Positions 1 to 8,493 of a stretch of 64,000 bases of DNA are shown here, piece by piece (within the stretch, counting starts at the first letter, position 1; each line of letters starts with the position of its first letter). Below the pieces are notes generated by a model. It was given only the letters and a program-made list of their open reading frames with translations. It searched no databases and was not told where the DNA came from. The stretch comes from Streptomyces sp. MUM 2J. Lineage in GTDB: Bacteria > Actinomycetota > Actinomycetes > Streptomycetales > Streptomycetaceae. The position numbers and the translations under genes are program-made. Where the stretch lies: assembly GCF_022414535.1 (NCBI RefSeq), contig NZ_JADWYM010000011.1:89049-153048 (forward strand). Reading direction: 5' to 3'.

Positions 1-437
1 CGGCCGGTGGCGGCGAGGTGGGCCCGGACACCGAGGGTGTGGAAGAGCACCTGCCCCTTGTCGTCGGCGGCCCCGCGCGCGTAGAGACGGGCGCCGCGGA
101 CGACGGGTTCGAACGGCTCGCTGTCCCAGCCGTCCTCACGGGCGGCGGGCTGCACGTCGTGGTGGCCGTAGATGAGGACGGTGGGCGCAGCGGGATCGGC
201 GGAGGGCCACTCGGCGTAGACGGCGGGGGCGCCGGGAGTCTGCCAGACCTCGACGGTGGGGAAGCCGGTCTCCGTGAGCTTGGCCGCCAGCCAGTCGGCG
301 CTGCGCCGCACATCCGGGGCGTGGCCGGGCTGGGCCGACACGGACGGGATGCGCAGCCATGCGGTGAGGTCGTCGAGGAAGGCGGTGCGGTGGTGCTGGA
401 TGTACGCGCGGACGGCGCTGTCCGGGGTCTGGCTCAT
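1..437 (-). CDS. M20 family dipeptidase, N-terminal part (cut by window edge)
   Basis: This is the N-terminal 145 residues of a zinc-dependent M20 (ArgE/DapE/CNDP-type) peptidase, which hydrolyses dipeptides or N-acyl amino acids in the cytoplasm. The ATG at 437 opens a frame beginning MSQTPDSAVRAYIQHHR. Two family motifs are visible: GHHDVQP around residue 91, whose His and Asp are metal and catalytic residues, and ARGAADDKGQ around residue 122, whose first Asp bridges the two metals. The C-terminal catalytic part and the dimerisation domain lie outside the window. The start is only 10 bases beyond the adnB stop on the same strand, so it probably belongs to the adnAB transcript. The exact substrate cannot be told. 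Confidence 0.88.
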   Translation of the reverse strand, partial: MSQTPDSAVRAYIQHHRTAFLDDLTAWLRIPSVSAQPGHAPDVRRSADWLAAKLTETGFPTVEVWQTPGAPAVYAEWPSADPAAPTVLIYGHHDVQPAAREDGWDSEPFEPVVRGARLYARGAADDKGQVLFHTLGVRAHLAATG

Positions 438-447
438 GGTCACGAGC

Positions 448-3400
448 CTATCGGCACTCCGTGACGTCCCGGCTGGGCCGTTCGTCACACGGCGGACCGC
501 CGAGCAGCAGCCGCTCCAGTGCGGCCCGGTCCGGCAGGCCGCCGGGGCGGACGACCTCGCCGGTGCGGACGTACAGGAACGCCGCCGTGACCGACTCCAG
601 GGGGACACCCCGCTGCTCGGCCCAGGCAAGGCGGTACACGGCGAGCTGGAGCGGGTCGGCGTCGCGGGCGCGGTTGGTCTTCCAGTCGACGATCTCGTAC
701 GTCGCCGTGTCGCCGTCGCCCTCCTTGTAGACGGCGTCGATGCGGCCCCGCACGACGCGGCCGGCGATGTCGATCTGGAAGGGGGCCTCGACCAGGTGAG
801 GTGTGCGGTGGGCGTATGCGGTGCGCTCGAAGGCCTCCTTGAGCACCTCCAGCTCGCGTTCGTCGGCGATCTCGGCGTCGCTGCCGGGCAGCTCGTCCGG
901 CTCCAGCAGGGGCAGGGTGAGTTCTTCGAAGCGGGCCTCGACCCAGGCGTGGAAGCGGGTGCCGCGGCGTGCGGCCGGCTGCGGGGGGCGGGGCATGGGG
1001 CGTGCGAGTTCACGTGCGAAGCCGTCCGGGTCTGCGGCCAGGCGCAGCAGCTGCGACGCGCTCAGCGACGCGGGCAGGGGGACCTCCGTGACCGTCTGCC
1101 GGGCGCGCAGCAGCTCCCCGGCGAGTGCGTCGAGGTCACGGTCCCAGGACGCGACGGTGCGGGCCTCCTCGGGAGTGAGGGGTGCGGTCAGCGGCGCCCG
1201 GGGGCCCGCGGGCGCGCCGGTACGCCCGGAGCGCCCCGGGCGTGCGCCGTCGGCTTCCGGTGCGGTCGCCTGGTGCGGGAGGAGCGTCCGGTCCGGGGGA
1301 CGTGCGCTCCGGTCGGGGGCGGGGCCCTGGGGCGGGTCACCGTCCGGCGGGGCGCCGTCGAACGGATCGGGGTCGGGGGCGTCCTGACCGCGCGGGTCGG
1401 CGTCCCGCTGTCCCGCCTCGAACGGGTCGTCTCCGTCGTACGGCGGGCCGCCGCCGTCGTACCAGGGTCCGCCGCCGTCGTGCGGCGGTGCCGGGTCGTC
1501 CCACGACGGGTCGGTGCCGTCGTGCCGGGGGCCGTACGGCGGTGCCGCCCCGTCGTACGGGGGATCCACGTCGTCGTGCGGCAGGTCGTCGTCCTCGGGC
1601 GGCGGGGGCCAGTCGGGGTCGTGGTGGGTGTCGGGGACATGGGGGGCCGGAAGGTGGTGGGGCGGCCCGTCGGCGAGGGCGTCCAGGTGGGCGAGGACCG
1701 TCTCCGCGGCCGCCCGTCGGCGGGCCAGGGCGGCGGCGTCGAGCGGCAGGGGCCAGGCCAGGTCGGCGGTGGCCCGGTGCAGGGCGGGGTTCTCCTCGCC
1801 CTCCTCGGGTGCCTCGGACCAGGCCTCGGTCTCGCCGTACCCGGCGGCGCAGTGGTCGTGCAGGGCGAGCAGGAAGCCGGAGGGGCCGCGCGGCCTCTTC
1901 TGCGTGGGACCCCACCAGTGCCCGGAGCCGAGCAGCAGCGAGCGGGGGCGGGTGAAGGTGACGTAGCCGAGCCGGAGTTCCTCGGTGTGCTGGTGGTCCT
2001 TCATGGCGTCGTGGAAGGACTTCAGGCCGCGCGCGTCCCACGCCTGCACGTCGGGCAGGGTCTCGGCGTCACCGCGCAGGCCGTGCGGCACCACCTTGGC
2101 CTGGGCCGTCCACTTCTCTCGCCCCTGGCCGCTGGGGAAGGTGCCTTTGACCAGACCGGGCACGGCGACGACGTCCCACTCCAGGCCCTTGGACTTGTGC
2201 GCGGTGAGCACCTTGACGGTGTTCTCGCCACCGGGCAGGGCGTTGTCGAGGCCCTTCTCGTACTGCGCGGCGGTGCGCAGGAAGCCGAGGAAGGCCAGGA
2301 GGGACGCCTCGTTGTCGCCGGCGGCGAAGGACGCGGCGACGTCCAGGAAGTTGGACAGCGTCTCGCGGCGGCGGGCGGCGAGGGCGTGCGGGGACGCCGA
2401 CAGCTCGACCTCCAGCCCGGTGACGGCGAGGACGCGGTGCAGGACGTCCATGAGCGGGTCGGCGAGCGAGCGGCGCAGGTCGCGCAGTTCGGCGGCGAGG
2501 CGGGCGAACCGCACGCGCGCGTCGGGCGAGAAGGGCAGCCCGTCGTCGTGGCCGGCGCCGTCCAGCGGGGTCTCCAGAAAGGTGTCGAGGGCGTCGGCGA
2601 GCGATATCACCTCCGCCGGGTCGACCCCCTCGACGGCGGCGGCGAGCCGGCGGTCGGGGTCCTCGTCGCCGCCCACGCGCGCAGGGGATACCAGCAGCCG
2701 GGCACGGCGGCCCAGCAGGGCGAGGTCGCGCGGGCCGATGCGCCAGCGGGGCCCGGTGAGCAGCCGGACCAGGGAGGCGTTGGCGCCGGGGTCCTGCAGG
2801 ACCTCGCAGACGGCGACGAGGTCGGCGACCTCGGGCAGGTGGAGGAGACCGGAGAGGCCGACGACCTCGACGGGGATGTCGCGGGCGACGAGTGCGCCCT
2901 GGATCTCCGCGAAGTCGGTCGCCGTCCGGCACAGCACGGCGATCTCACCGGGGGCGGTGCCGGTGTGCACCAGGTGGGCGATCGACCCGGCGATCCAGTC
3001 GATCTCCTCGGCGTGGGTCGGCAGCAGCGCGCAGCGCACGGTGCCGTCGTGTTCGGCACCGTGGGCCGGGCGCAGGGCCTCCACGCCCGCGTGCATGGCC
3101 CGCAGGGGGGCTGCCAGGTCGTTGGCGAGGCCGAGGAGGCGACCGCCGCTGCGGCGGTTCTCGCTCAGCGCCTGACGGACGGCGGTCCGGCCGTCGGGGT
3201 GGGCGAAGTGCTCGGGGAAGTCGTCGAGGTTGGCGACGGAGGCACCACGCCAGCCGTAGATCGCCTGGCACGGGTCGCCGACGGCGGTCACCGGGTGGCC
3301 GGTGCCGCCGCCGAACAGGCCCGCGAGGAGGACGCGCTGGGCGACGGAGGTGTCCTGGTACTCGTCGAGGAGGACGACGCGGAACTCCTCGCGCAGGATG

Positions 3401-4173
3401 CGGCCGACCTCGGGGAGCCGGGCGAGCTGCGCGGCGAGGGCGATCTGGTCGCCGAAGTCGAGCAGGTCCCGTTCGCGTTTGGCGCTCCGGTAGCGCACCA
3501 CCAGTTCGGCCAGCTCCCGGCGGGCGGCGGCCGTCTCGGGGACCCTGCGCAGGTCGGCGTTGCTGAGCCGGGCGCCGTCCAGGCTCAGCAGCAGCTCGGC
3601 GTCGTACGCACGCAGCGCCTCGGGACGTACGAGGTGCTCGGCGAGTTCGGCGTCGAGAGCGAGCAGGTCGCTGACGAGATCGGGGAAGGAGCGGACGAGG
3701 GCCGGGTAGGGGCCGGGGGCCTCGCGCAGGACGCGCGCGGCGAGCTGGTAGCGGCTGGCGTCGGCGAGGAGGCGGGCGCTCGGCTCCAGGCCGATGCGCA
3801 GACCGTGGTCGCTCAGCAGGCGGCCGGCGAAGGCGTGGTACGTGGAGATCACCGGCTCGCCGGCCGGCTGGTCGGGGTCGACGGCGTCGGGGTCGGTGAC
3901 GCCGGCCGCGGCGAGGGCCCTGCGGACGCGCTCGGCGAGTTCACCGGCGGCCTTGTTGGTGAAGGTCAGGCCGAGGACCTGCTCGGGGGCGACCTGCCCG
4001 GTGCCGACCAGCCAGACCACACGTGCCGCCATCACCGTCGTCTTGCCGGATCCGGCTCCGGCCACGATCACCTGCGGGGCGGGGGGCGCGACGATGCAGG
4101 CCGTCTGCTCCGGGGTGAAGGGGATGCCGAGGAGCTCCTTGAGCTGCTCGGGGTCGGTGAGGCGCGCGGACAC
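448..4173 (-). CDS. adnB: AdnB-like UvrD/PcrA helicase-nuclease subunit
   Basis: This is one motor-nuclease subunit of the actinobacterial AdnAB complex, which resects double-strand breaks in place of RecBCD. The protein of about 1241 residues has a Walker A (GAGSGKTT, near residue 40), a Walker B DEYQDTS, UvrD-type motifs such as GDPCQAIYGWRG, and a C-terminal PD-(D/E)XK nuclease with GRIDAVYKEG and EIVDWKTNR. It lacks the four-cysteine iron-sulfur signature of its partner, as expected for AdnB. GTG 4173 gives the N-terminus SARLTDPEQLKELLG; GTG 4269 is an alternative, 32 codons longer. It lies just downstream of adnA. An Asp/Pro/Gly/Tyr-rich, repeat-like stretch (about 1390-1640) is inserted between the helicase and nuclease parts and is probably a flexible linker. 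Confidence 0.9.
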   Translation of the reverse strand: MSARLTDPEQLKELLGIPFTPEQTACIVAPPAPQVIVAGAGSGKTTVMAARVVWLVGTGQVAPEQVLGLTFTNKAAGELAERVRRALAAAGVTDPDAVDPDQPAGEPVISTYHAFAGRLLSDHGLRIGLEPSARLLADASRYQLAARVLREAPGPYPALVRSFPDLVSDLLALDAELAEHLVRPEALRAYDAELLLSLDGARLSNADLRRVPETAAARRELAELVVRYRSAKRERDLLDFGDQIALAAQLARLPEVGRILREEFRVVLLDEYQDTSVAQRVLLAGLFGGGTGHPVTAVGDPCQAIYGWRGASVANLDDFPEHFAHPDGRTAVRQALSENRRSGGRLLGLANDLAAPLRAMHAGVEALRPAHGAEHDGTVRCALLPTHAEEIDWIAGSIAHLVHTGTAPGEIAVLCRTATDFAEIQGALVARDIPVEVVGLSGLLHLPEVADLVAVCEVLQDPGANASLVRLLTGPRWRIGPRDLALLGRRARLLVSPARVGGDEDPDRRLAAAVEGVDPAEVISLADALDTFLETPLDGAGHDDGLPFSPDARVRFARLAAELRDLRRSLADPLMDVLHRVLAVTGLEVELSASPHALAARRRETLSNFLDVAASFAAGDNEASLLAFLGFLRTAAQYEKGLDNALPGGENTVKVLTAHKSKGLEWDVVAVPGLVKGTFPSGQGREKWTAQAKVVPHGLRGDAETLPDVQAWDARGLKSFHDAMKDHQHTEELRLGYVTFTRPRSLLLGSGHWWGPTQKRPRGPSGFLLALHDHCAAGYGETEAWSEAPEEGEENPALHRATADLAWPLPLDAAALARRRAAAETVLAHLDALADGPPHHLPAPHVPDTHHDPDWPPPPEDDDLPHDDVDPPYDGAAPPYGPRHDGTDPSWDDPAPPHDGGGPWYDGGGPPYDGDDPFEAGQRDADPRGQDAPDPDPFDGAPPDGDPPQGPAPDRSARPPDRTLLPHQATAPEADGARPGRSGRTGAPAGPRAPLTAPLTPEEARTVASWDRDLDALAGELLRARQTVTEVPLPASLSASQLLRLAADPDGFARELARPMPRPPQPAARRGTRFHAWVEARFEELTLPLLEPDELPGSDAEIADERELEVLKEAFERTAYAHRTPHLVEAPFQIDIAGRVVRGRIDAVYKEGDGDTATYEIVDWKTNRARDADPLQLAVYRLAWAEQRGVPLESVTAAFLYVRTGEVVRPGGLPDRAALERLLLGGPPCDERPSRDVTECR

Positions 4174-4287
4174 CTCAGAGAGGCTAACGGGAGGTACCGA
4201 CAGCGGCGGCCGTCCCACCCCACCACACCGGGGCCGGCGCAGGTCGGCGCGTGTCGTGCGATCCGTCACAGGGCCGTGCCCGGCCGG

Positions 4288-7200
4288 TCACTCCACCACG
4301 TGCCGTCCCTCGGGCCGGGCGCTGCAGGAGGCGCGGAAGGCGCAGTGCGTGCAGTGCTGCCCGGCGGTCGGGGTGAAGCGCTCGTCGAGGACCTTGCCCG
4401 CAGCGGTGGCGAGGAGCTCGCCCACCCACTCGCCCGACGTGCCGTCCAGGGGCTCCTGGGCCTGCACCCTGGGCAGCGTCTCGCCGCCCTCCCGCTTCGC
4501 GGCGCCCTGCCGCAGCTGGACCAGTTCGGCGCCACCGGGTGCGGGGCGGTCCCCGTCGAAAGCGGTGTCGACGGCGCCCTCGCGCACGGCGAGCTGGTAC
4601 ACGGCGAGCTGTGGGTGGCGGGCCACCTCGGCGGCGCTGGGGGCCTGCTTGCCGGTCTTGAAGTCGACGACGTAGGCACGGCCTTCGCCGTCGGTCTCGA
4701 CGCGGTCCATCTGGCCGCGGATGCGCACGGTGTGGTCCCCGGCTTCCAGGGTGACGTCGAAGTCGTGCTCGCTGGCGACCGGGGTGCGTCCGGAGCGGTC
4801 CATGACGTGCCATTCCAGGAACCGCTCCAGCGCCACGCGTGCGTTGGCCTTCTCCTGCTGCGACTTCCACGGCGCGTCGAAGGCGAGCGCGTTCCACACG
4901 GAGTCCAGGCGCTCCATCAGGACGGCGAGGTCGGCCGGGGTGTGACCGGAGGCGACCTCGTCGGCGAGGGCGTGGACGACGTTGCCGAAGCCCTGGGCCG
5001 CGGTCGCGGGCGCGTCGGCCTTGACCTCGCGGCCGAGGAACCACTGCAGGGCGCAGGTGCCCGCGAGCTGGTCGAGGGCGCTGCCGGACAGCACGACGGG
5101 CTGGGTGCGGTCGCGCAGCGGCACCCTGCTCTCGGTCGGGTCCCACATGCCCCACCAGCGGTAGGGGTGCGCGGACGGCACGAGGGGGCGGCCGTCGTCG
5201 GTGAGCGCGGCGAGCCGGGCCAGCCGGCGGGCGGCGGCCTCCCGGAGGGCGGCGGAGACGCGCGGGTCGACGGTGGTGGCGCGCAGTTCGGCGACGAGCG
5301 CGGCGACGGACAGGGGGCGGCGCGGCCGGCCGGTGACGTCCTTCGGTTCGACGCCGAGCTCGGTGAGGAAGCGGGAGGGCTGGTCACCGTCGTCGGCCGG
5401 AGCCTTCACCGCGGTGACGACGAGGCGCTCCCGCGCGCGCGTGGCGGCGACGTAGAACAGGCGACGTTCCTCGGCGAGCAGCGCGCCCGGGGTGAGGGGC
5501 TGGGCCAGTCCGTCGCGTCCGATGCGGTCGGCCTCCAGCAGGGATCCGCGACGGCGCAGGTCCGGCCACAGGCCCTCCTGCACACCCGCGACGACGACCA
5601 GGCGCCACTGCAGGCCCTTGGCGCGGTGCGCGGTCATCAGGCGGACCGCGTCGGGCCGCTGGGCGCGCCGGGTGAGGGTGTCGGCGGCGATGTCCTCGGC
5701 CTCGGTCTCCGCCAGGAAGTTCAGGGCGCCCCGGCCGCCGGTGCGCTCCTCCGCGCGTGCGGCGTTCGCGAACAGGGCGCACACGGCGTCCAGGTCGCGG
5801 TCGGCGTTGCGGCCGGCGGCGCCGCCGCGCCGGGCGGCGCGCTCCAGGCGCGCGGGCCACGGTGTGCCCTCCCACAGGTCCCACAGCGCCTCTTCGGCGG
5901 TGCCGCCGGCCGCGAGACGCCCGCGGGCCCTGCCCAGCAGGGCGCCCAGGCGCTGGGCACCGCGCGCGTAGGCCGGGTCGTGCACGGCGAGTCGCTCGGG
6001 CTCGGCGAGGGCCCGGGTGAGCAGGTCGTCGGAAGGAGGTGGCAGCGGGTTGCCCGCGGCGCGCTCCTCCTCGCGCAGGGCACGGCCGAGACGGCGCAGG
6101 TCGGCGGCGTCCATGCCGGCGAGGGGCGAGGCGAGCAGGGTGAGGGCGGTCTCGGTGTCGAGCCAGCAGGCGCCGGGCTCCGCGTGCGTGGCACCGGACG
6201 GGGTGTCCTCGCCGGACGGCGTGTCACCGGCGGGGTCCGCCGCCTGCTCGGCCTCGGCGGCGGCCACCGCGCGCAGTGCGGTCAGCAGCGGGGCGACCGC
6301 GGGTTCGTGGCGCAGCGGCAGGTCGTCGCCGTCGATGTCCAGCGGGACGCCGGCCGCGGTGAGGGCGCGGCGGACCGTGGGGATCGTGCGGGAGCCGGCG
6401 CGCACCAGGACGGCCATGTCGCGCCAGGGGACGCCGTCCTCCAGATGGGCCCTGCGCAGGATGTCGGCGATGTTGTCCAGCTCGGTGCCGGCCGTCGGGT
6501 AGGTGTACACCTCGACGCGGCCCCCCTCGCGGAGGGGGGTGAGTTCCCGGTGGGCGCGCACCCTGTCGGCCGGGAGCCGGGTGAGCGGCATGCGCCGGGT
6601 CAGCAGCCGGGTGGCGGCCAGCAGGGCGGCCGGGGAGCGGCGGGAGACCCGCAGGACCTCGACGGGCGCCGGCCGGCCGTCCGGGCGCGGGAAGGACTGC
6701 GGGAAGTCGAGGATGCCGCCGACGTCGGCGCCGCGGAAGGCGTAGATCGACTGGTCGGGGTCGCCGAGGGCGACGAGGGTGCGTCCACCGCCGGCCAGCG
6801 CGTGCAGCAGCCGGACCTGGGCGGGGTCGGTGTCCTGGTACTCGTCGACGTACACGGCGTCGTACCGGTCGGCGAGCCGTGCGGCGGCCTCGGGGCGGTC
6901 GGCGAGGAGCACCGCGCGGTGGACCAGCTCGGCGTAGTCGAGCACACCCTGCAGGTCCAGGACGTCCAGGTACTCGGCGAGGAACGCGGCGGCGGCGCCC
7001 CAGTCGGGACGGCCGATGCGGCGGGCGAAGGCGGCGAGGGCGTCGGGGCCGAGGCCCAGCTCGCGGCTGCGGGCGAGGACGGCCCGCACCTCGTCGGCGA
7101 AGCCCCGGGTGGTCAGGCAGGCCCGCAACTCCTCCGGCCAGCGCACGTGTGCGAGGCCGAGCCGTTCCAGGCCGCTCTGGCCGGCGAGCAGCTCGCGGAC

Positions 7201-7644
7201 GGTGACGTCCTGCTCGGGGCCGGACAGCAGTCGCAGCGGTTCGGTGAACAGGGTGCTGTCCTGGTGGGCGCGGACCAGGGCGTAGCAGAACGAGTGGAAG
7301 GTGGTCGCCTGAGGGGCGCGGGAGGCTCCCATGCGCAGGGCCATGCGGTCGCGCAGTTCGGCGGCGGCCCTGCGGCTGAACGTGAGCACCAGGATCCGGG
7401 TGGGGTCGCCGCCGCGGGCGATCCGGGCGGCCACCGACTCCACCAGTGTGGTGGTCTTGCCGGTGCCCGGGCCCGCGAGGACGAGCAGCGGGCCCGCCTC
7501 GTGGTCAACCACGGCACGCTGGGCGGCGTCCAGACGAGGGGGATCCACACGGGTCGGCGGGGTACGGACCAGTCGGTAAGCGCCACGGTTCCCCTCGCGC
7601 ACCTGGGGGTGCGCGAGGCGCCTGGTGGAGGAAGAGGAGCTCAC
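4288..7644 (-). CDS. adnA: AdnA-like UvrD/PcrA helicase-nuclease subunit with Fe-S nuclease domain
   Basis: This is the partner subunit of AdnB and the upstream gene of the pair. The protein of about 1118 residues has a Walker A GPGTGKTT, a Walker B VDEYQDTDPAQ, GDPDQSIYAFRG, and a RecB-type nuclease domain with RGQMDRVE and VVDFKTGK. Cysteines in GTCALQW and at the C-terminus (CTHCAFRASC) match the four-Cys 4Fe-4S staple of AddB/AdnA-type nucleases. The frame is open to 7818, but those codons are low-complexity and unlike the family, so GTG 7644 (SSSSSTRRLAHPQ) is preferred. From memory, the gene order matches M. tuberculosis Rv3202c-Rv3201c. Confidence 0.9.
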   Translation of the reverse strand: MSSSSSTRRLAHPQVREGNRGAYRLVRTPPTRVDPPRLDAAQRAVVDHEAGPLLVLAGPGTGKTTTLVESVAARIARGGDPTRILVLTFSRRAAAELRDRMALRMGASRAPQATTFHSFCYALVRAHQDSTLFTEPLRLLSGPEQDVTVRELLAGQSGLERLGLAHVRWPEELRACLTTRGFADEVRAVLARSRELGLGPDALAAFARRIGRPDWGAAAAFLAEYLDVLDLQGVLDYAELVHRAVLLADRPEAAARLADRYDAVYVDEYQDTDPAQVRLLHALAGGGRTLVALGDPDQSIYAFRGADVGGILDFPQSFPRPDGRPAPVEVLRVSRRSPAALLAATRLLTRRMPLTRLPADRVRAHRELTPLREGGRVEVYTYPTAGTELDNIADILRRAHLEDGVPWRDMAVLVRAGSRTIPTVRRALTAAGVPLDIDGDDLPLRHEPAVAPLLTALRAVAAAEAEQAADPAGDTPSGEDTPSGATHAEPGACWLDTETALTLLASPLAGMDAADLRRLGRALREEERAAGNPLPPPSDDLLTRALAEPERLAVHDPAYARGAQRLGALLGRARGRLAAGGTAEEALWDLWEGTPWPARLERAARRGGAAGRNADRDLDAVCALFANAARAEERTGGRGALNFLAETEAEDIAADTLTRRAQRPDAVRLMTAHRAKGLQWRLVVVAGVQEGLWPDLRRRGSLLEADRIGRDGLAQPLTPGALLAEERRLFYVAATRARERLVVTAVKAPADDGDQPSRFLTELGVEPKDVTGRPRRPLSVAALVAELRATTVDPRVSAALREAAARRLARLAALTDDGRPLVPSAHPYRWWGMWDPTESRVPLRDRTQPVVLSGSALDQLAGTCALQWFLGREVKADAPATAAQGFGNVVHALADEVASGHTPADLAVLMERLDSVWNALAFDAPWKSQQEKANARVALERFLEWHVMDRSGRTPVASEHDFDVTLEAGDHTVRIRGQMDRVETDGEGRAYVVDFKTGKQAPSAAEVARHPQLAVYQLAVREGAVDTAFDGDRPAPGGAELVQLRQGAAKREGGETLPRVQAQEPLDGTSGEWVGELLATAAGKVLDERFTPTAGQHCTHCAFRASCSARPEGRHVVE

Positions 7645-7920
7645 GTGGTTCGCCGGTCCTGGGTGGGTGTACTGGTGGGGCGACCGCCGCGCGTGCGGAT
7701 CGGTGGCGGCGGGATGAAGGGGGCGCGCGCTGCCGACGCTACGTGGGCGACCAGTGCGGAAGTAGGGATTCCCCTTCTTCCCGCAGAGCACTCGCGGCAC
7801 TCCCGGCACCCGGGCCACGCCGGCCCCTCACCTCACGAACGTACGTCATGGCACCCCTGTGCCCCGATTCCCCCGTACGGATCACGCGTCACACGGGGAG
7901 GCGGACGATGCCGGAAGCTG

Positions 7921-8307
7921 TCAGATGTGACCCTGTGCGTGTCCGCCGCCGTCCCACCGCGCCCGGCGCATGTCGAGGCGCGGCATACGGCCCCCAGCGG
8001 CTCTCCCGGCCTCCTTCAGCGGCGTCCCCTCCTCGCGGTAGCGGGCGAGCGCCCGCAGCTCGTGGCCGGGAAGCAGCACGCCGTCGGCGCGCACGACACG
8101 CCACCACGGCACGGCACCCCCGTAGAGGGCCATCACACGGCCGACCTGCCGGGGCCCTCCCTCCTCCAGCCATTCGGCGACGTCCCCGTAGGTCAGGACC
8201 CGCCCGGCCGGCACGGACTCCGCGACCTCAAGGACCCGTTCGGCGTACTCGGGCAGCGCGTCGGTGTACTCCGCATGGGCGTCGCCCGGAAGGCTCTGCT
8301 CGCTCAT
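7921..8307 (-). CDS. Alkyltransferase-like protein (ATL, MGMT family, no catalytic Cys)
   Basis: This protein of about 128 residues is the DNA-binding domain of the O6-alkylguanine-DNA alkyltransferase (Ogt/MGMT) family. The helix-turn-helix and finger region VPAGRVLTYGDVAEWL and GRVMALYGG is present. At the active site the usual PCHRV is replaced by PWWRVV, so the acceptor cysteine is a tryptophan. That is the signature of ATLs, which bind O6-alkylguanine without repairing it and hand the lesion to nucleotide excision repair. ATG 8307 is chosen; ATG 8316 is in frame three codons upstream. From memory, a similar gene (Rv3204) neighbours adnAB in mycobacteria, which supports orthology. Confidence 0.88.
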   Translation of the reverse strand: MSEQSLPGDAHAEYTDALPEYAERVLEVAESVPAGRVLTYGDVAEWLEEGGPRQVGRVMALYGGAVPWWRVVRADGVLLPGHELRALARYREEGTPLKEAGRAAGGRMPRLDMRRARWDGGGHAQGHI

Positions 8308-8493
8308 TCGTCCCATCCTGCACCACCCCACCGACAGTACGGCGGGCGTGCGACCGTGCGTGACCCTCGTCCCCGGACGGCGCCTCCGGCAGACTGTGCG
8401 CCCCCGCATTTGCACCCTGATGCCCCCGTGTGTCGGTGCGGCATGCCACCATCGTGCGGGCGGTGACCGGTGATACGAGACCAAGAAGAGACG

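Noticed and set aside
256..8466. 2736-residue plus-strand frame
   Set aside because: It is antisense to adnB and adnA and lacks any family motif. Long shadow frames are normal in high-GC DNA.
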